Shown here one piece after another: positions 5,429 to 8,240 of a stretch of DNA of 8,240 nt (the stretch's first letter is position 1; the number at the start of each line of letters is the position of its first letter). A program made the position numbers and the translations under genes. This DNA comes from Gemmatimonadota bacterium (GTDB lineage Bacteria > Gemmatimonadota > Gemmatimonadetes > Longimicrobiales > UBA6960), in assembly GCA_002712565.1 (NCBI GenBank), contig PAUA01000045.1, positions 1-8,240 on the forward strand, given 5' to 3'. The notes beneath the pieces were generated by a model. It saw nothing but the letters and a program-made list of their open reading frames with translations, was not told the origin of the DNA and ran no database searches.

Positions 5429-6739
5429 GTGAGGTTTCGGGCATCAGAGGTCGCCGCAGCGGTCGGTGGCGAGTTGGTCGGCGACGACGTGACCCTGGAC
5501 GGCGCCACGCAGGACTCCCGTGCCGTCACGCCCGGCTGTCTGTTCGTACCCCTGGTGGCCGATCGGGACGGCCACGGGTTCATCGACGGGGCAATGGCCG
5601 GCGGTGCCGGAGCGCATCTGACCTCCGGTGCCATCGGCGCTGGAACGGCGATACGGGTACCTGACACGGCCGTGGCACTGTGCGACCTCGGATCAGCAGC
5701 GCGGGCATCGACTACCGCCCGGGTGGTGGCCGTGACCGGAAGCGTCGGCAAGACCTCGGTCAAGGACCTGACTGCAGCCGTCATCTCGAAGGGTGGTTCC
5801 ACGCATGCCTCCGAACGTTCGTTCAACAACGAGATCGGGGTTCCGCTGAGCATCCTCGGAGCCCCCGAGGATGTCGACTTCCTGGTGCTGGAGATGGGTG
5901 CCCGGGCCGAGGGCGACATAGCCCGGCTGGCCGGGATAGCCCGGCCCGACGTGGGGGTCGTCACCACGGTCGACATGGCCCATACCTCGGCGTTCGGATC
6001 CCTGGAGGTGGTGGCACGCACCAAGGGCGAGCTGCTGGACGGCCTTCCGCCCGACGGGTGTGCGGTGCTCAACGCCGACGACGACCTCGTGATGGGCCAG
6101 GCGGGGCGAGCCAGATGTCCGATCCTCACATTCGGCGAGCGCGGTGAGGTACGTGCGCGCGATGTCAGCCTGGACGATCTTCTCCGTCCGGCATTCCGCA
6201 TGGAGTCGCCATGGGGCCGGACGGAGGTCCGCCTTGATGTGCACGGTGCCCACATGGTTTCCAACGCGCTTGCAGCCGCAGCCGTGGGACTCTTCCTGGG
6301 GCTGTCGCCCGAGGAGGTGGCGGCCGGCCTCTCCGAGGCCCGACTGTCACCGTGGCGGATGGAGGTGGCGACGGCGCCGAGTGGACTGGTCGTCGTCAAC
6401 GACGCCTACAACGCCAACCCTGCATCCATGGCCGCCGGGCTCGAAGCCCTTGCCTCCCTCGCCGTGTCGGGCCGCAGGATCGCCGTGGTCGGGCTCATGG
6501 CCGAACTCGGCGGGTACGAGGCAACCGCACACTCGGAGGTCGCCGATCTGGCCGACGGGTTCGGAGTCGACCTGCTGGCCGTGGGCACCGACCTGTATGG
6601 CGTGGCGCAGTTGGCCGGCATCGACGAGGCATCCGCCCACCTTGCTGGCCTGGCGCTGGGTGACGGAGATGCCGTGCTGGTGAAGGGCAGCCGGGTGGCC
6701 GGCCTGGAGGCGCTGGCGGCCCGGCTCCTCGAAGGCTGA
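5429..6739 (+). CDS. murF: UDP-N-acetylmuramoyl-tripeptide--D-alanyl-D-alanine ligase
   Basis: A 436-residue Mur ligase that adds D-Ala-D-Ala to the UDP-MurNAc-tripeptide, the last cytoplasmic amino-acid addition in peptidoglycan precursor synthesis. The N-terminal domain carries DSRAVTPGCLFVPL (29-42) and DGHGFI (47-52). The central ATPase domain has P-loop GSVGKTS at 104-110, SFNNEIGVPLSIL at 131-143, which is typical of MurF, EMGA at 155-158 and TKGEL at 198-202. The C-terminal domain has the MurF hallmark DAYNANPASM at 325-334, then GLMAELG at 355-361 and VLVKGSR at 416-422. The GLM motif lacks the acidic residue found in the common GDM/GEM form. The length is close to E. coli MurF (about 450). 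The start GTG is supported by TAGGGT 8 nt upstream. It is divergent from ddl, which makes its dipeptide substrate. Unlike in many bacteria, the two genes are not in the same operon. Confidence 0.97.
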   Translation: MRFRASEVAAAVGGELVGDDVTLDGATQDSRAVTPGCLFVPLVADRDGHGFIDGAMAGGAGAHLTSGAIGAGTAIRVPDTAVALCDLGSAARASTTARVVAVTGSVGKTSVKDLTAAVISKGGSTHASERSFNNEIGVPLSILGAPEDVDFLVLEMGARAEGDIARLAGIARPDVGVVTTVDMAHTSAFGSLEVVARTKGELLDGLPPDGCAVLNADDDLVMGQAGRARCPILTFGERGEVRARDVSLDDLLRPAFRMESPWGRTEVRLDVHGAHMVSNALAAAAVGLFLGLSPEEVAAGLSEARLSPWRMEVATAPSGLVVVNDAYNANPASMAAGLEALASLAVSGRRIAVVGLMAELGGYEATAHSEVADLADGFGVDLLAVGTDLYGVAQLAGIDEASAHLAGLALGDGDAVLVKGSRVAGLEALAARLLEG

Positions 6740-6744
6740 TCCCG

Positions 6745-6779
6745 CCGGCAGCGCCGCAGCCGGCCTGCCGGAGCGGCGC
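6745..6779. terminator. Possible bidirectional hairpin between murF and the zinc-ribbon gene
   Basis: The 62-bp gap between two convergent genes holds two alternative GC stems. CCGGCAG (6745-6751) pairs with CTGCCGG (6765-6771), and GCGCCGC (6751-6757) pairs with GCGGCGC (6773-6779). The pairings overlap, so they are mutually exclusive. There is no T-run on either strand, so intrinsic termination is uncertain, although such hairpins are common at gene ends in high-GC bacteria. Confidence 0.35.
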
Positions 6780-6801
6780 CTGAAGCCGGTCTGGAACCGT
6801 C

Positions 6802-7134
6802 TCAGTCCGGGTCGTGGGGGAGCTCCGTCGGGCGGAGCGGGGTGTTGGAGCGGTTCCAGACGGCGAGTCGTTCGGTGTCGCAGTCCGGGCAGAGGTGCAC
6901 GACCCGCAGGGACTGGATGGAGAGTTGGGTTCCCCTCGACTTCTCCACGATCGACTGGAGGGCGGGTCGCACGGCGTCTGATCCACAGGTCGGACACCTG
7001 GGGGTTAGGTCCCTTTCCCATTCCAGGTCGCACGACCCGCAGGTCACGGTGATCGTCTCGTCGCCGGGCGGCCCTTCCCGTCGTCCGAGGAGGGACTCCT
7101 CCTCGCCACAGCGCGGGCAGGCGATGTTGCTCAT
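6802..7134 (-). CDS. Small protein with four CxxC pairs (double zinc ribbon), unknown function
   Basis: A 110-residue protein I do not recognise as a named family. It has four CxxC pairs: Cys6/9 (CPRC), Cys32/35 (CGSC), Cys47/50 (CPTC) and Cys82/85 (CPDC). The spacing suggests two zinc-ribbon modules, the first from pairs 1 and 2, and the second from pairs 3 and 4. No membrane segment or signal peptide is seen, so it should be cytoplasmic; the C-terminus is acidic and proline-rich. Such ribbons often bind nucleic acid or protein, but nothing here shows which. The start is taken at the ATG at 7134 because a TAGCGT hexamer ends 7 nt before it. A GTG two codons upstream (7140) would sit only 1 nt from that hexamer. 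It converges with murF and is divergent from the J-domain gene. Confidence 0.82.
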   Translation of the reverse strand: MSNIACPRCGEEESLLGRREGPPGDETITVTCGSCDLEWERDLTPRCPTCGSDAVRPALQSIVEKSRGTQLSIQSLRVVHLCPDCDTERLAVWNRSNTPLRPTELPHDPD

Positions 7135-7141
7135 GTCCACA

Positions 7142-7147
7142 ACGCTA
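7142..7147 (-). promoter_or_regulatory. Predicted -10 of the zinc-ribbon gene
   Basis: The minus strand reads TAGCGT, followed by 7 nt and the ATG at 7134, which places transcription initiation at the start codon. This is the only transcription unit in the window whose preferred start is ATG. It helps decide against the GTG at 7140. Confidence 0.5.
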
Positions 7148-7171
7148 GGCGGATCGACAGCGCAGCCCGTG

Positions 7172-7211
7172 GGGTACCGGCTTCCCGGGGCGGGCGAGTG
7201 GGCCGGTACCC
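7172..7211. repeat. Perfect 10-bp inverted repeat between divergent genes
   Basis: GGGTACCGGC (7172-7181) and GCCGGTACCC (7202-7211) are exact reverse complements separated by 20 bp. Each arm contains the palindrome GGTACC; the two GGTACC centres are 32 bp apart, about three helical turns. The right arm lies just upstream of the J-domain gene -10 (7217), and the left arm lies just upstream of where the zinc-ribbon gene -35 would be. If both genes are leaderless, neither arm is transcribed, so a DNA operator is more likely than an RNA hairpin. No cognate regulator is evident. Confidence 0.6.
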
Positions 7212-7216
7212 GCCCA

Positions 7217-7222
7217 TAGGGT
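7217..7222 (+). promoter_or_regulatory. Predicted -10 of the J-domain gene
   Basis: TAGGGT, identical to the murF hexamer, ends 6 nt before the GTG at 7229. Leaderless initiation is likely. The right arm of the inverted repeat ends 5 bp upstream, within the space between -35 and -10, so a bound protein would interfere with this promoter. Confidence 0.55.
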
Positions 7223-7228
7223 GGACGG

Positions 7229-7843
7229 GTGCCCGGCCACGGCGACGACCACTATCGGACCCTCGGGGTGTCGATGACGGCATCGGACGAGCAGGTCCGT
7301 GCCGCCTACCGGGTGCAGGCCCGTCGCCACCACCCGGACCTCTCCGACGGCCCGGCGGACCGTAGGCAGGCCGAGGCCGCGATGGCGTCGGTCAACGAGG
7401 CATGGAGGGTCCTGGGTGACCGGGGCCGCCGCTCCGTCTACGACCTGGCCCGGAGGCCGCCGGAGCCGGTGGTCCGCACGTCACCGGTCGATGAAGCGGT
7501 ACACGGGCGGCGGGGAGACTCCTTCCAGGCGATTCCCGTACCGCGGGCGGTCGGGTGCCTGCTCCAGTTCGGACCGGTGGTCCTCATCGTGGGGCTGCTG
7601 GTCGGGATCCTGGTGGCCACCGCCTTCATGGGTGGAGGCCGCGAGCTGGCGCCGAGGCTGGGACCCGGATCCTGTGTCGAGCTGTCGTCGACGATCCGGG
7701 TGGTGCCGTGCACCGTGGAGACCCCGGTCATCGTGGCGCGTGGGGTTGCCGGGACTCCGTGCCCGCTGGGGTCGGTGACCCTGGTCCTGCCGACCCTGAT
7801 CGAGCAGGTCTGCGTGGCTCCTCCGGGGACGCCGTCGGGCTGA
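7229..7843 (+). CDS. J-domain protein with one membrane span and a cysteine-containing outer domain
   Basis: A 204-residue predicted membrane protein. Residues 8-73 form a J domain (DnaJ type): HYRTLGV at 8-14, the HPD motif that stimulates Hsp70 ATPase at 35-37, and NEAWRVLGD...RSVYD at 56-72. A linker follows, then one hydrophobic segment at about 108-135. The N-terminal side is rich in arginine, so by the positive-inside rule the J domain faces the cytoplasm. The C-terminal 70 residues would lie outside and contain four cysteines (149, 161, 178, 195) that could form two disulfides. Glycine/phenylalanine and zinc-finger regions of full DnaJ are absent. A role recruiting DnaK to the membrane is an inference. 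The outer domain begins GSCVE and has VVPC 11 residues on, a pattern loosely like the GdC...vpC domains of actinobacterial septum-formation-type proteins. The GTG start is supported by TAGGGT 6 nt upstream. Confidence 0.85.
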   Translation: MPGHGDDHYRTLGVSMTASDEQVRAAYRVQARRHHPDLSDGPADRRQAEAAMASVNEAWRVLGDRGRRSVYDLARRPPEPVVRTSPVDEAVHGRRGDSFQAIPVPRAVGCLLQFGPVVLIVGLLVGILVATAFMGGGRELAPRLGPGSCVELSSTIRVVPCTVETPVIVARGVAGTPCPLGSVTLVLPTLIEQVCVAPPGTPSG

Positions 7844-7869
7844 CCGCCCTGTGGCTGGACGTATACGGT
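7840..7869 (+). promoter_or_regulatory. Predicted promoter of the ureidoglycolate lyase-like gene
   Basis: CTGACC (7840-7845), overlapping the J-domain stop codon, may be the -35. TACGGT (7864-7869), preceded by TA to give TATACGGT, is the -10, with an 18-bp spacer. The -10 ends 8 nt before the GTG at 7878. This suggests the gene has its own leaderless start despite lying 34 bp after a co-directional gene. Confidence 0.45.
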
Positions 7870-7877
7870 CCTGCGGC

Positions 7878-8240
7878 GTGGCTGGCAATGGCGTCGATCT
7901 CCTTGAGGTACCGGTCCTGCAGGGCACGCCAGAGGCACTCGACGGCTACGGCTACACCTTTGACGACCCGGCCGAGGTCCAGGTGGAGATCGTGCGGTGG
8001 CCCGCCGGTGGGTGGCGCCCGGTCGACCCGGACACCGGCGATGAGGGCGGCACGGTGGAAGGCGTGTTCGACGCCTTCTGGGAGGGTTCCACCCTCCGGG
8101 CGCTCAACAGCGCGGTGGACGGCGACTACCTGCTGGCCGAGGCGGCCGGACCGCCGCTGGACGGCGAGCCGTGGTTGGCGGGCTTCACCATCGGGCACCT
8201 GAACTACCACCCGGACGGCGGCCAGCTCTTCTTCCCGTTG
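7878..8240 (+). CDS. Partial ureidoglycolate lyase-like (AllA-type cupin) protein
   Basis: An open frame from the GTG at 7878 runs 121 codons to the window end without a stop. It reads MAGNGVDLLEVPVLQGTPEA, then YGYTFDD near residue 27, with FTIGHLNYHP at 103-112 and GGQLFFPL at 114-121. The HPxGxQ(x)F(x)P pattern matches the part of ureidoglycolate lyase (AllA; glyoxylate and urea from ureidoglycolate, in allantoin use) that reads RHPLGTQAFIP in E. coli. That comparison is from memory, and the catalytic C-terminal part is missing. The family includes many proteins of unproven substrate, and no other purine-degradation gene is visible, so the specific reaction is uncertain. The codon pattern and conserved aromatic/acidic residues show that this frame is the coding one; overlapping frames give arginine-rich nonsense. 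The start is chosen by the TACGGT hexamer 8 nt upstream. Confidence 0.68.
   Translation, partial: MAGNGVDLLEVPVLQGTPEALDGYGYTFDDPAEVQVEIVRWPAGGWRPVDPDTGDEGGTVEGVFDAFWEGSTLRALNSAVDGDYLLAEAAGPPLDGEPWLAGFTIGHLNYHPDGGQLFFPL

Noticed and set aside
4849..6399. Minus-strand 516-codon open frame spanning ddl and murF
   Set aside because: It overlaps two well-supported genes, crosses their promoters and is Ser/Arg/Pro-rich without any domain.
7135..7140. GTG at 7140 as the zinc-ribbon start
   Set aside because: Only 1 nt separates it from the TAGCGT hexamer; the ATG at 7134 has the 7-nt spacing seen at other genes.
7555..8210. Open frames on both strands across the right end (7555-8202 plus, 7728-8210 minus)
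   Set aside because: Both overlap the J-domain gene and the ureidoglycolate lyase-like frame, are rich in Arg/Pro or lack conserved motifs, and have no supported start.

Overview
This is a GC-rich, densely packed bacterial window. Nearly all transcription units start with GTG, and leaderless promoters predominate. Those traits, and the style of the proteins (FAR/HAD fusion, TetR, D-Ala-D-Ala ligase, MurF), suggest an actinobacterium, possibly of the Acidimicrobiia type. The window has no rRNA or other taxonomic marker, so this is an inference. I see no tRNA, insertion sequence, CRISPR array or phage gene.

Left third (1-3628, all minus strand): a three-gene operon, read from right to left. 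It encodes a 775-aa fusion of a fatty acyl reductase-like SDR domain with a HAD-IB phosphatase-like domain, then a zinc-dependent alcohol dehydrogenase, then the first 28 codons of a protein that resembles nickel-pincer lactate racemase (LarA-like) proteins. Both junctions are 4-bp stop/start overlaps, and the two internal genes have Shine-Dalgarno sequences. A divergent TetR regulator (3695-4303, plus) is separated from the operon by 66 bp that hold two copies of one palindrome, arranged symmetrically and abutting or overlapping both promoters. This looks like a self-contained regulated unit for oxidising or reducing an alcohol/aldehyde/acyl substrate. Its substrate is unknown.

Middle (4313-6739): ddl (minus) and murF (plus) make and use D-Ala-D-Ala, two consecutive steps of peptidoglycan precursor synthesis. 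They diverge from a 24-bp gap in which the two predicted -10 hexamers share two base pairs.

Right third (6802-8240): a small protein with four CxxC pairs (minus); a J-domain protein with one membrane span and a four-cysteine outer domain (plus), facing it across a 94-bp gap with a perfect 10-bp inverted repeat; and a partial ureidoglycolate lyase-like gene (7878 to the window end) that starts 34 bp after the J-domain gene.

A thread through the window: each of the seven predicted transcription units has a TAnnnT-like hexamer ending 6-8 nt before its start codon, which is the geometry of leaderless mRNAs. Only the operon-internal genes show Shine-Dalgarno sequences.
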